Below, in pieces: positions 1 to 10,435 of a stretch of DNA of 64,000 bases (positions are counted from its first letter, which is position 1; each line of letters begins with the position of its first letter). The stretch spans positions 1,688,799 to 1,752,798 of the forward strand of contig NW_003101671.1 in the NCBI RefSeq assembly GCF_000003855.2, read 5' to 3'. A model generated the notes under the pieces. It saw only the letters and a program-made list of their open reading frames with translations. It made no database searches and was not told where the DNA came from. The DNA comes from Blastomyces gilchristii SLH14081. Taxonomy: Eukaryota > Ascomycota > Eurotiomycetes > Onygenales > Ajellomycetaceae. The position numbers and the translations under genes were made by a program.

Positions 1-1148
1 ACGGAGAAGATCAATGACATTTGATCGAATAATGAATCAGAAGAGTTGGTCTCGGTTTTGAGATCTTAGCTCCAGTTCATCCACCATCAATGGGCAAAAC
101 AGAATCGCGGAGAGTGATTTGGTAGCTTTCGATACAAGCTACCGGCTCTATTATGCTTCGTTACACGATACCGCGCATTGCGATCCCTATTGGATTTAAA
201 CGCCGACAACCCCTGGACGATCTTGGCACAACTGGTAGAATCCATTCCTCCGTTCACATTGCGAGCCAAATTCACATGTGAAGGCACCACGACAACGTGC
301 ATTATTGGTGCCTCCTCACCATCATCATAATGGCTTAGGTTTTCTGAGCCACGGTCCGGTTAAGTTTCATACGTTATTGTCATAGGTCGATATTCGCACA
401 CGAACTCGAATTATTTCGCTCAGAAATTAGGTGCCAATTTCACGGACAATGCAGACCAAATAATACTAGTCATGGTTGTGTAGGCCTTCTAGCATTTCAA
501 CCTCGTCCTCCTTTCTTTCCTACATCTGTAACTTCACCAATGTGTTGCTTTTCTGAGCTGTCCTGCTGCAACTGGTAACACTTAGGTGGAAACATGTCGT
601 GTCTTATACCCGATTGCTCATTGGCCTATGTCTGATATGAGGAGAATCTGTATCTTCTAGTCTTGGGAGACATGTCGACGAGATGGAATTGAATGAATTC
701 TTTCAAGCATGACGAATAAACCGTCCCTATGCCATAGGCTTAGCACTTGAAAGGGTGTGTGCGTTCGGCGTCGTGGGAATGAAGGTAGAGCTAAGTGCGG
801 GGAAACTAGTTGTAGTTAGTTAACCCATGGACTACACATACCCTGAGAGTATGCTAAGCTAGCGATGTAGTCGATTCGCCATGTCCTGGGGCATTTACAC
901 CGTCCAACATGCACAGTACTGTGGGTGACACGACGCTCTGGAATTAGTACAGCATGGAAAAGATGGGACAAGTTAGAAACTGCTGAGAGAAGAATTTCCA
1001 CGAGGCCCGGGATTGTACTACGCCGTGGCTAGGGCCAAATGCTCCCCGGAACTATACTGCTTGGGATCTACCAAACTAGTGGATTGCATTTGCGATATCC
1101 CGTCGGCCATTGGAAGACGAAATTAAACAGCAGGGCTCCTCGGGGATG
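1..1148. other. no supportable gene
   Basis: I see no recognisable coding region. The open frames here are short (71 codons or fewer), lack family resemblance and have no convincing splice structure. The right end is probably the 3' flank of the minus-strand gene whose stop codon lies at 1149. Confidence 0.5.
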
Positions 1149-2030
1149 TTAGTCATCATCTGAGCTGTAGGCGCCCAATCCAAGTGCAGATGAGACGACC
1201 TGTGGTACCGCTTTCTGCTTTAATTTGATTGAATGATCGGGGGCGGCTTTAGCGCTTGTAGTTGCGGAGCCCTCGGGCTCCTCGGGTTCCTTAATATCTT
1301 CGGGGTTCGAGGGATGCGCGGGGTTCACGGGGTTCACGGGGATATCGGGCTTCTCCTGGTTCTTGGATATTTCTACTGAGTCCGAAGCCATTCGTGATTC
1401 CTTGCTACCAGCTTCTGGAAGCACTTTGCTAGCGGCAATTGAGTCGGAATTCGCAGATGAACTCTTCCTCAACTTGACGCCAGGGATTGCATCCTTCACT
1501 TTAGCCCTTTTCCTTTTCCGGACACTGGTCGTCCATTGTTCTTCGTCTGCAGGCGACGATGCCCCTGCACTCTTAGACTCTCCGGAGCCAGGGTCAACCA
1601 GGGCGGCTCTCTCTGCTTCTTGACGTTGACGATGGAATATCTCTAATTGCTCTCTGGTTTCTCGCTTCAAAGTTGCCTCTTGGGCCCTTGTCGATTCGAG
1701 AACCGAATCTAGAAATTCCACCTCATCCTCATCCAGCGATCGAAATTGATTCTTGAGCTTGATGGATTCTTCAAATGCCTCCTGTTTGGCCGCTGGGGTT
1801 GTTAAGAATCAGAATTAGCTATCGTCGCTGGTAAGGATCTGACAGGACAACGCCATTTACTGACCCTTATTCTGCTGCAAAATCTCATAGAGACTCTTCC
1901 CTTGATCTCGGTTACTCTCTTCTGCCTTTCGTCTCCTCTCAGCTTCGAGCTCTTGCTGGGCCCTCACCCATTCATCGTCTCGTTCGGTGGGCTCCTCAAT
2001 CGTGCCTCCACTAACAAATCCGGACGACAT
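1149..2030 (-). CDS. FAM192A/PIP30 (NIP30)-like nuclear protein
   Basis: Two exons, complement(1149..1792, 1865..2030), give 269 residues. The 72-nt intron has donor GTCAGT and acceptor CCCAG, and the codon split across it gives Ala in the run QQNKAAKQEA. The start is the first ATG (2030-2028); it opens MSSGFVSGGT and leads into a charged, helical N-terminal domain (about residues 10-105) with the segment FRSLDEDEVEFLDSVLE. That segment is typical of the NIP30/FAM192A N-terminal domain. The rest is low-complexity, Ser/Pro/Glu rich with a basic KRKRAK patch (candidate nuclear signal) and an acidic end, SSDDD. Human FAM192A (PIP30) binds the proteasome activator PA28-gamma. Whether that role holds in fungi, which generally lack PA28-gamma, is unknown. 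The family call is from sequence resemblance; the function is not inferred. Confidence 0.75.
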
Positions 2031-2435
2031 TTTGTTTTAACGCACGCTTCATGGGGTATTATGCTGTGGAAAAAGAAAAGGAAAAAGGAAAAGAAAAAAA
2101 GAAAAAAAGAAAAAGAAAAAAAAAGGCAGAAGGAAGCAAAGCTTTGGAGCTGTCTATAGCCAGCTATGTCGATCAAATCCAAACCTCGAGATCGCAAGCA
2201 GTTTCCCCGAAGCTTGTAGAGCCGCAATGGATGATATTTAATCCGACAATCGCTGCTCCATAGTATTAGGTAACTAACTAGTTAAGCCTCTAGCAATAAA
2301 GTTAACTAAAATTAGTTTAGCGTGGCCGGTACACCCGCCATTACATCAGTCCGCCCTCAGGCAGCCGTTGTTTCAATCCCCTCTCCTCTTTTCAAGTCTG
2401 TAACAACCTCGACTAGAGAGAGAGAGTAGGTAGCC
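2031..2435. promoter_or_regulatory. divergent promoter region
   Basis: This 405-bp region lies between the minus-strand FAM192A-like gene and the plus-strand gene starting at 2436. It carries a purine-rich tract (about 2068-2141, mostly A and G) immediately 5' of the minus-strand start and a short GA repeat (2417-2427) just before the plus-strand start. No TATA box can be assigned with confidence. Confidence 0.4.
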
Positions 2436-3826
2436 ATGGCGCCATCAAGTGGCCATCAACTGCTCCCCAAAATCTGGCGGGTTGCCAGGTGAGTTATCAA
2501 GCCTGTTGTAATTTGGTGATTGCTTTCGCCCTAACTGTGCGGTTTAGATTCGCCTTCGAGAAGGCAACTAGGGCTATCAGGCCCCGGGTTACAGAACCGG
2601 TTGAACCAGCTCGTCTTGTATACCAGCCTATATATGCTCGAATTTCTCGCCGACAACCGGTAAATAGGATAGCTGCTATTCGTCAGACCCAAAGTCGTTA
2701 CTATTCCACTTCAAACACATCTGCTCGCTCCGTCAGACGCGCATTCCAAGCTTCTAGAATTGGTGCTGCTGTTAATCGTTTAACTACACGAACTCCCTTC
2801 GCATCAACCCTGCGCCCCAATCTCACAGGTGGTACACTATGCCGAACAGCCGGTGGATATACACTTGGTGCGGGACGTCTTGGTGGCGCAAGATACTTCT
2901 CTCATGGCCCGGCATGCCCAGCCCAAGTAGTTCACAATGTGTCAACTGGAGTTCGTGCTTTTTGGCTTTCTGGACAGAGAGCCAGGTTTGACGGGGTAGA
3001 TCAACGAACTGGCCGCAAGCAATACCGAGCAGTCACGGTTCTTCAAGACGAAGCGGGCCGCAAAATGCAGGGAATCCCTCGAAACTCCCCTGGATCCTAT
3101 ATTGACTTTAGACTATCCCCAACGATTACTGCATTTGCACGCTTGACAGCACTGCAAAAACCATCCGTTGCTGATGCTACTGAGCCCGTCAACTTGAATA
3201 CTGTCAACTTGATGGACTTCCTTTCCCTCGACTTTGCTCGTGCACTAAAGGATTTTGCCGCGGTTTTGAATGATTTGAAGCGACTTGCGACGCTAGGGGA
3301 CTTGCCGGTATCGCTCCATGATCAATCTACCCTACGGGTGCGATTCCCCGGCTGTGATGTTGAGTCCGTCGAACGCTTGTGTGATGAAGTCGGCGTACAA
3401 AGAGGCGTCATCCGCCAAGATGAGGACTTCGAGATCCTAAACGGCACTGAGATGGCACTTTTGTTTCCATTCGCACCCAGTCACGTAGGCTCGGACTCTG
3501 AACTGTTTTCCGTCTCTGCCTACGGACACAAGTCTCCCGATATGTTGAACTGGCGCCATATGATGTCTTCCGCGGAACCGACGGAACCCTCACCTGGGAA
3601 CACTACCGGCCAAGACTATCATTTTTGGGGAAGTGACGAACATAATCCCTGGACTTCTTCCCGAGCGTCGTCAGGGTACTCTAGCATGAACATTAGCGAG
3701 TTAGGTGATCGCGCCTTTTTCCCTGAGCTGGCAGAAACGGGCTCTCCTGCTGCCACGTATTCTCACTACGGCGGTTTCCAAGGGATTTACAAATTTATTG
3801 AAGAGTGCGATCGAGCGAAACGTTAA
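2436..3826 (+). CDS. conserved fungal protein, probable mitochondrial presequence
   Basis: Two exons (2436..2488, 2548..3826) give 443 residues. The 59-nt intron has donor GTGAGT and acceptor TTTAG, and splits an Arg codon. The start ATG at 2436 is followed by a basic, hydroxylated N-terminal half (repeated Arg and Ser/Thr, few acidic residues; for example RYYSTSNTSARSVRR), which suggests mitochondrial import. The C-terminal half is more acidic and globular. I see no catalytic motif and no CK2-beta zinc finger. From memory, orthologues in related fungi have sometimes carried the label 'casein kinase II beta 2 subunit'; I cannot verify that, and the sequence itself does not support CK2-beta structure. 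It lies 650 bp upstream of the true CK2-beta gene on the same strand, which could be the origin of such a label. Confidence 0.7.
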
Positions 3827-4476
3827 CCAATCACAGCCTCCACGGCTCTTTTCATTCCATCGTTCATTTAATTGCTAGCATTTTCTTGTTACTCTTAAAT
3901 CTGTTCAGTGTTATTTTTCAATGTATACCGTATTATGAATGCATAAATATGCCAACTATATCTCACATTTGGAATGATTGATTTTTTTTTTATTGTTATT
4001 GTTATTGTTATTGTTATTTTATCAATATTAAACCAGTAGTAAAATATGAAACATCCAAAGTAAATGCGCAGAGTAAATCTTTCAGTGTTCTGGAACGCTC
4101 CGTGTGTATAAACGCCGCCGTGCGTGGCCCCAAATGCCCCTCCCCAATGGCAACCAGAACAGGGCTGGCTGGATCGTCGTATCGATCCCATTTCCCACAT
4201 CGCAAAATTGTACCAACACCCCCTCGCATCCACTTCCAAAAAAGACCCCACCCCTTTCTCTCTCGATTTTCTTCTCTATTTACTCCTGTCTGAATCAACG
4301 ACATCCTTTTCGACCCCTTTGCCACCAACTCGCTAAGGGTCCAAAACACCCAGCACCCTCACACTCGCAATCTCCCCGTCATATGCCGTGGTAGCATTAT
4401 TCCCTAGAGTAACTAGTGTTACGGATACACCTCCAAGAATAAGAGAGCCGGAGAGAGTGAGTGAGGAGTAAAAGAC
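3827..4476. other. intergenic, promoter side of CK2 beta
   Basis: This 650-bp spacer contains an AT-rich 3' flank, a short hexanucleotide repeat of TATTGT units (about 3990-4018) and a CT-rich stretch (about 4225-4290) that is typical of fungal core promoters. No gene is seen. Confidence 0.5.
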
Positions 4477-4545
4477 ATGGAGGACTTCAATAGTGAGACC
4501 GAAAGCGACTACACAAGTTACTGGAAAGACTGGGTGAGTTTTTGT

Positions 4546-4593
<48 letters not shown>

Positions 4594-5874
4594 AAATTTC
4601 CCCCGCGGTTTTGGCCTCGTTGAAGCCTATTGCGTGATGCCAGTCTTTTTCCCTGTTATCTGTTGGTTGGATATGGCGAATTTCAGTTGAGAAGAGGAGT
4701 TGCCAGCGATTGGATAGATTGCAACGGCTCTGCCAGCTTGCATCAAGATGGTGGCTAAGAGAAGTTTATGTGTCTGCGATCGATGCGCGGGAAATAGCTA
4801 GTGGGGAGAGCTTCAAAACCAAGACGGACCATGCGATGTGGTGTGATACCCTTAGATGTGGGGATGCGCATTTGGAAGGGATATCGAATATGTGTCTGGA
4901 TTGTGCCTTGAAACATGCGTAAGGCTGTCCGGCTGGGACTGTGCATTTTCTGCGCTTGTTACGAAGAATATCAATATAGGAGATCTGTTGTCCGCTGTTT
5001 GTTCAAGTCCTAGACTTAGCTAACTATTTCCTTTTTATAACCATAGTTCATCTCATCTCGAGGGAACGAATACTTTTGCGAGATCGATGAAGAGTACCTC
5101 ACTGATCGATTTAACCTTACGGGTTTGAATAATGAAGTCCAGTATTACCAATATGCCCTCGATCTAGTTACGGATGTTTACGACCACGAGACGGATGAAG
5201 ATACGAGAGAGCAAATCGAGAAATCAGCTCGGCATCTCTATGGACTAGTTCACGCCCGGTACATTGTTACGACCCGAGGATTAGCCAAAATGGTATATAT
5301 AGAACTCATCAACTGGAAAACACAGAGTTGAATGCTAACAAACGGCCGTTTATAGCTGGATAAATACAAAAAGGCAGACTTTGGCAAATGCCCGCGAGTC
5401 CTCTGCAACCAACATCCCCTTCTCCCAATGGGCCTATCAGATCTACCAGGCGAAAAATCGGTCACACTCTACTGCGCCAAATGCGAAGATATATATAATC
5501 CCAAATCATCCCGACACGCAGCTATCGATGGTGCATATTTTGGCTCATCATTCCACAGCATCCTCTTCCAAGTCTACCCTGCTCTCATCCCAGAAAAGTC
5601 CCTACGTCGATACGACCCTCGAGTATTTGGATTCCGCGTCCACGCTAGCGCTGCACTGGCGAGATGGCAAAATCGAAAACGAGATGAGATGAAGGGCCGG
5701 CTACGGAAACTTAAGCTGGAGAATCCATTTATGGAGGATAGGGAGGTTGAAGACGATGAGGACGATATCGCTGACTCGGGAATTGGGGAGCTTGATAGTA
5801 GGCTTCTTGCTGCCATCGGCGAAGAAGGGGGGAGGTCTGTTATTGACAAGGGACGAATGGATATTGGCGCTTGA
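4477..5874 (+). CDS. ckb1: casein kinase II (CK2) regulatory subunit beta
   Basis: Three exons (4477..4533, 5047..5292, 5356..5874) give 273 residues. It is the non-catalytic subunit that dimerises and docks two catalytic alpha subunits to form the CK2 tetramer in nucleus and cytoplasm. Family hallmarks are an acidic N-terminus (MEDFNSETESDYTSYWKDW), the core GNEYFCEIDEEYLTDRFNLT, and a zinc-binding module with Cys113/Cys118 and Cys141/Cys144 (CPRVLC ... CAKC), which forms the dimer interface. The C-terminal tail is basic and then acidic and looks disordered, longer than in the human protein, as is usual in fungi. Intron 1 is unusually long here (513 nt) and contains 42 consecutive T (4551-4592). 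Intron 2 is 63 nt. Both join in phase 0, and the reading frame is intact. Confidence 0.96.
4551..4592. repeat. poly-T homopolymer (42 nt) in ckb1 intron 1
   Basis: There are 42 uninterrupted T residues about 17 nt after the 5' splice site of intron 1. The length is probably polymorphic and may be affected by sequencing slippage. Confidence 0.95.
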
Positions 5875-8084
5875 CCTAAATGAATGGATGGATGGGTTGA
5901 CGGATTAACGGATTGATGGATAAACCCGTTCTTAAACAAGGCGTTTGGGAGGGATTGAGGGATGAAATTCCTCTGATGGACAAACCGTGACTTCTAGCTT
6001 TCGGAGGGCTCGCTTCTTTTATTTTCTTTTATTTTCCCGTCTTTCCGTTATAAATAATAGGTATATGCTTTACAGCAAGGCGTTCGACGAGCTTTTCTGG
6101 TTCCAGACAATTTTTAGGGCATTTTCGTATAGTCTCATATTTTTATTTTTATTTCCTCATTTATTCTCTGAATGTAAGCTCTATCCGGAGCAGGTAATTG
6201 GTAATAGGGTGTTTTTGGGGGTTTGTTTTTCCTAACCAAGGGTTTCATTGATTTCTTATATGGGGTATATCCAATTCATGACCAAGTTAGTGATCATCTA
6301 GTTAGGTATTATATTGCTGATAGGGCTGACATTAGTTCCTCCTCTAGGGCTTCTTATTAAATCCCGAATCCCTCCCACTTCAGGAGAATTGTTCCATTGT
6401 GCAGTGAGCTGAGGTGGCCGAGTTATTGTACTGTACTTGAAACTATCCCGAGAGCTCAGGATGAATCTACTGTTTTCATCGGATGCTGCTATACATCGGC
6501 ATCCCGATCTCCTGCAGCCGGTCTCGGCTTCCCTTTCCTCCCGACTGTACCTCGCCTTTCTCTGGATGAATCAAACAAATAATGGAGGACGCCACATACT
6601 GCTCTATAATTAATTCCGATGCACTACCAGAGCTTAACACTAGTTTCAGTGATCAGTCAGAGCTAGGTGGTGTAAGTGAGTTTTATTATTGTGGTCTACC
6701 CTTCGCCTTGCTGGAGCTTCAGCCCTGCAAACTTGACCTTACATTATTGTGCCAACTAGCCAGCTTCTCATACTGCGCACCAGAGAGATGGAGCAGCAGG
6801 TGGATGAGCTTTATATCAAGCAACATTACTCCAAGATTTCCTTGTTACACCATATAGGTCCAATCTCATATGCCAGCAAAAGTCACAATCCGGACACCAT
6901 GTGGAGTCCACAACTTCTCTCACATTCAATGGCTATCCTCAGTTAATACTAGACACCTCCCATATGAGGTCACTAGGCTTGTCATTGGGGGAATGTAAGC
7001 TGTATGTTCAGCGAACCGAACCTTCTCTTATTTCCTAATCTTATTTTCTAGGTCGTGTAAAATCTTCAATTAGTGAGGCGAGGTAATGTGCTGCGATTGG
7101 AAGGCTCTTTCTGCGTCCATACATCGTCCGAGAATTAGAATCTAGTCTAGATAATGAGGCAAGCAACACGCATATCAAGTACGGTGATGTCAAAAACAAA
7201 GATGAAGAATGGCGACGCCGAAACGATGTCTGTTAGGGTTATCTAGGTCACGTGAAATCGATACCTAGCCCTGGAGGTAGTTATACTTACAGCGTAGTCG
7301 AAAGAAATCATTGCTCGGGATTAAATCTCATCAACCCCGGACCTTCATTAATTACAATAACTGGCAAGTGAAGCTAAGTGACATTTTCAACAAATACTAG
7401 TTATGCCTACACAAAATGTTTCACTGCCCCGCCGTCGAAGAGTACTGTAAAATATCAGGATATTCCGCCGACAGAGTTGTGTTGAGCCCGGGCATGCTTC
7501 TGACTTTACTTTCCAAAAGCAGTTTGTCCTCGAAGCAACATTGATTCCTGGCCACTCTTAGTGCGACCGGTTGTGGGGATGGCGAGAAGGATGGCGAGAA
7601 GATGGATAACTCCCATCAACAAGCTAAGGAGCTATTCTCGGCATTTGCATTGGGCTAGTTAGCTGAATACAAGCTGATCTTTCCCTGAACCACACACACC
7701 AAGCTCAAGCTCCAATCCACGCGGGAGAGAGTTTACCAGAGCTCCGCCTCGCCACGCCGACTTGTTGACCACTTGGGTTCATTTCTGAGCAGGAAAGCAG
7801 CCTGAACGGTCCGGTCATTTGATTTAGTAGCTTACCGTCCACATTTTTGGCCTCTACTGGAACGTCAGCGGCCGAGTGACGAGTGACGCTCGTATTCACG
7901 AGGTGCTCTTTGCACAAAATGTGAAACATACATGGACACGACTTTGACACCATCCGCTTTCCTGAGGTTCGTGATATAAATAATCGGTGAGTTATCTCCT
8001 CTGCTATTCTAAGTCTTCAAGCAGACTTTGGGACTTCCAATTTTGTAGCGGCACATAATCTATATTCACACATAATACTCGAAG
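5875..8084. other. gene-poor spacer, possible decayed sequence
   Basis: This 2.2-kb stretch has no recognisable gene. The first 400 bp look like the 3' flank of ckb1 (AT-rich, with GGAT-like short repeats near 5880-5930). An open frame of 91 codons begins at 6582 and contains a strong donor (GTAAGT near 6675) and acceptor (CTAG near 6760). However, the joined frame terminates quickly and resembles nothing I know, so it is not called as a gene. Confidence 0.45.
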
Positions 8085-8667
8085 ATGCATATTGCTAAAC
8101 CCTTTGCTTTCCTCCTCGCAAATCTTGCCTTCGCAAGTACGCTGTCTTCTCTCTTTCAGAACCCCTTTTATTTTCCTTGGCCTTTGGGGGTTGTACGACC
8201 ATATAACTTCCCCACCACCAAGCCTGTCATCACAGCTGTATTGGTGAAAGACTTCTGCTAACATAGTTCTTCCGTTCTCTTAGATGCCGCGGGATGCGGG
8301 GATGCTCAAGCCTGTATTGGGACAGAGACTTGCATCACCGTGACCCGGACAGCACCCGCAACGACAACCATAACAACTTGCGCTCCGACACCCACGTGTC
8401 TACACGTATACCGTTAGTATTCTCCTTGTGATAAGGATGCTCACACGTACCCATAGTTTAAGCAGGACAAACTAACAAACTCTCCCAGAGGGTTGCACAT
8501 CCGGAGGTGGTCCCGAGTTCTGCTGCTCTGGCTACTGCGCGGCTACCAAATGTAGACCGACAGACCCGAAGTGGCCGAATTGCCAGGAGGACATGGGGTA
8601 CTGTGGATGTGATTCCGAATGCTGCTACAACAACAAGTGCGTGGATAACTTCTGTCGCAAACCGTGA
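8085..8667 (+). CDS. small secreted cysteine-rich protein
   Basis: Three exons (8085..8136, 8284..8412, 8489..8667) give 119 residues; no single frame shows the whole gene. Exon 1 encodes a classical signal peptide (MHIAKPFAFLLANLAFA) cut near residue 17. The mature chain of about 100 residues has 17 cysteines, a Thr-rich linker (possible O-glycosylation) and two C-terminal cysteine modules, CCSGYC...C and CCYNNKC...C. Intron 1 (147 nt) has GTACGC, a CTAAC branch site and TTAG; earlier AGs give immediate stops. Intron 2 (76 nt) has GTTAGT, ACTAAC and CCCAG. The frame is open across both joins, and the cysteine pattern continues through them, which argues that the gene model is real. The disulphide-rich layout resembles fungal secreted cysteine-rich proteins; I do not recognise a named family, and its function (wall, antimicrobial or host-interaction) is open. 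Confidence 0.72.
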
Positions 8668-10435
8668 GAGTTGTCTTGGGCTATTGGTCAGGGCTGAAAC
8701 ATATGGAGTGGTTGAAAATTGCACCTATATTCGTTTTTATTTCTGTACTCTTTTAGGTACAGTGTTGAGCATCCTCGTACATCCTTCTACCATTGACAAA
8801 TTGGAACATGAAATGGCCAACCGCTTAACTGCGAGTACTGTTTTGGATTTGCATAATTAGTATAATACAAGTCTGTCCCCCCTAAATTTTATTCAATAAA
8901 TATATTGTTCGTGATAAGGCGTGAAATGAAGACAGCTCTGATTAGCTCCTGCTTCATAGCATCAGATACACTTGGGCTAGTGACCATCCATAGTGTGATT
9001 CTGCTTGACAAGAGTAACGTAGGACAGAAACGTTCTTTTGCACATACCTGTACAGAGTGCATGCAGTGTACATACGAAACGTGCTTTCGACTCGTGCGGG
9101 TTATCATCTATTATGGTGTGAAATTTGACGCAAATACCCACATCGCCATGGTATGGACCATGGGGAAAAATCTCAGTCCAGTATGTTATGCAGATACCGC
9201 ATGTTTGAAGGCCTCCTGAGTAATGTCCACGGATAATTTCTGTTCCCTTTTGGACAGAAATCTATTCGGCAATAGGTTCCCGAGGCGGTATGAGATGCTG
9301 TAATAGTCTCTCCAATGCATTGACATCCACTGAGCTTAGGGGAGATATCCGTAGTTTAGCCGAAGCTGTGCAATCATAGAAGATTCCCGTGGGGTTGCAA
9401 CGCCTGCTCAGCAATATCAATTTCACTTTCTCCAAATTCTCATGCTCTCTTGCCATTGCCCGTCATGAACAGTAGCTGTGAGATTATGCTTCTGCCTGAG
9501 GAAGAGACCCAGATCATTCAGCCTTGTCGGCTACAGAGAAATCCTGGGATTCAATAGGGTTGGCATCCCTGGTACGTTGCATGGCATTTTGCGCAACCTG
9601 ACAAGTTTTGATAGTTGGGTTCAATGACCTCATCATTGACCCTACAATACGAATCCTTCTGCTTGGTGGTGAGTTGACTCCACTCCATTCCCTCCCCCCA
9701 TTGCAAATCTACGTCCCCAGCATCAGCGAATTGGTGTGCTCAGTTGGCAACCTGGCATTTGTTGGCCTTGCTCTTCAAGGAATCATCCACGTCGGCTAGA
9801 GGTACTCCGTGCTTGTCAGTTTCAGTTTTCCCCAGCCCATTGCTCGTCCTTTGGATGTCGGGTCCATTGCCCGTATCCACATCCATCTCCTGAGAAGATA
9901 GCCAAGAAAATAGTACGTGGCTGAGGATAATTGGGGCTGAAGATCAACTTGAAAAATTCGAGAACTCTGCTGTCTTGAGCAGGTTGGGCTGGGAGTTGAA
10001 AACGAGGTTTATGCAGAATCGGGTTTAGGGCGATGAGCTGCCACATACAGCCAGCGAATTCAGCGCGAGCCCTTACAGACTAGATGCTAAAATAACTTCT
10101 GAGCCTCGATGCTTATTCTTCAACCAAACAAAATCCAACAGCTGCTGGCAAAACTAAGCCTAGAGGCCTGGGAGATTGGGATCGATCTTCCTCATTCGGC
10201 CTGCGAAATGGTCGAATCGAGCAAATATCTCGTTTTGACAATTGCTAACACCAAGTTCTGCCGAAACTACAGCATGCCAGGTTATTTTCCGCCAATATAT
10301 AAAGCCAACCACGCCAGCAGGAACATGCGGGAATATGAATCAAATGAATGATATTCTTGGTCTCATGCCCTCTTGGGCGATTCATCAACTACTTCCTCCT
10401 TCGTTGTTTAATCCCTTGCACATCTGCAGATAGAA
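8668..10435. other. no supportable gene
   Basis: This 1.77-kb spacer lies between the secreted-protein gene and the broken FAD oxidase. Open frames of up to about 104 codons occur on both strands, but none shows a recognisable domain or plausible intron structure. Confidence 0.5.

Noticed and set aside
6405..6480. tRNA-Ser/Leu-like string (GGTGGCCGAGTT ... CTTGAAA)
   Set aside because: The D arm and T arm cannot be paired and no B box sits at the right distance; probably chance.
6582..6946. Possible two-exon small gene with good GTAAGT donor and CTAG acceptor
   Set aside because: The phases do not match for the longer second frame, and the in-phase join stops after about 15 codons.
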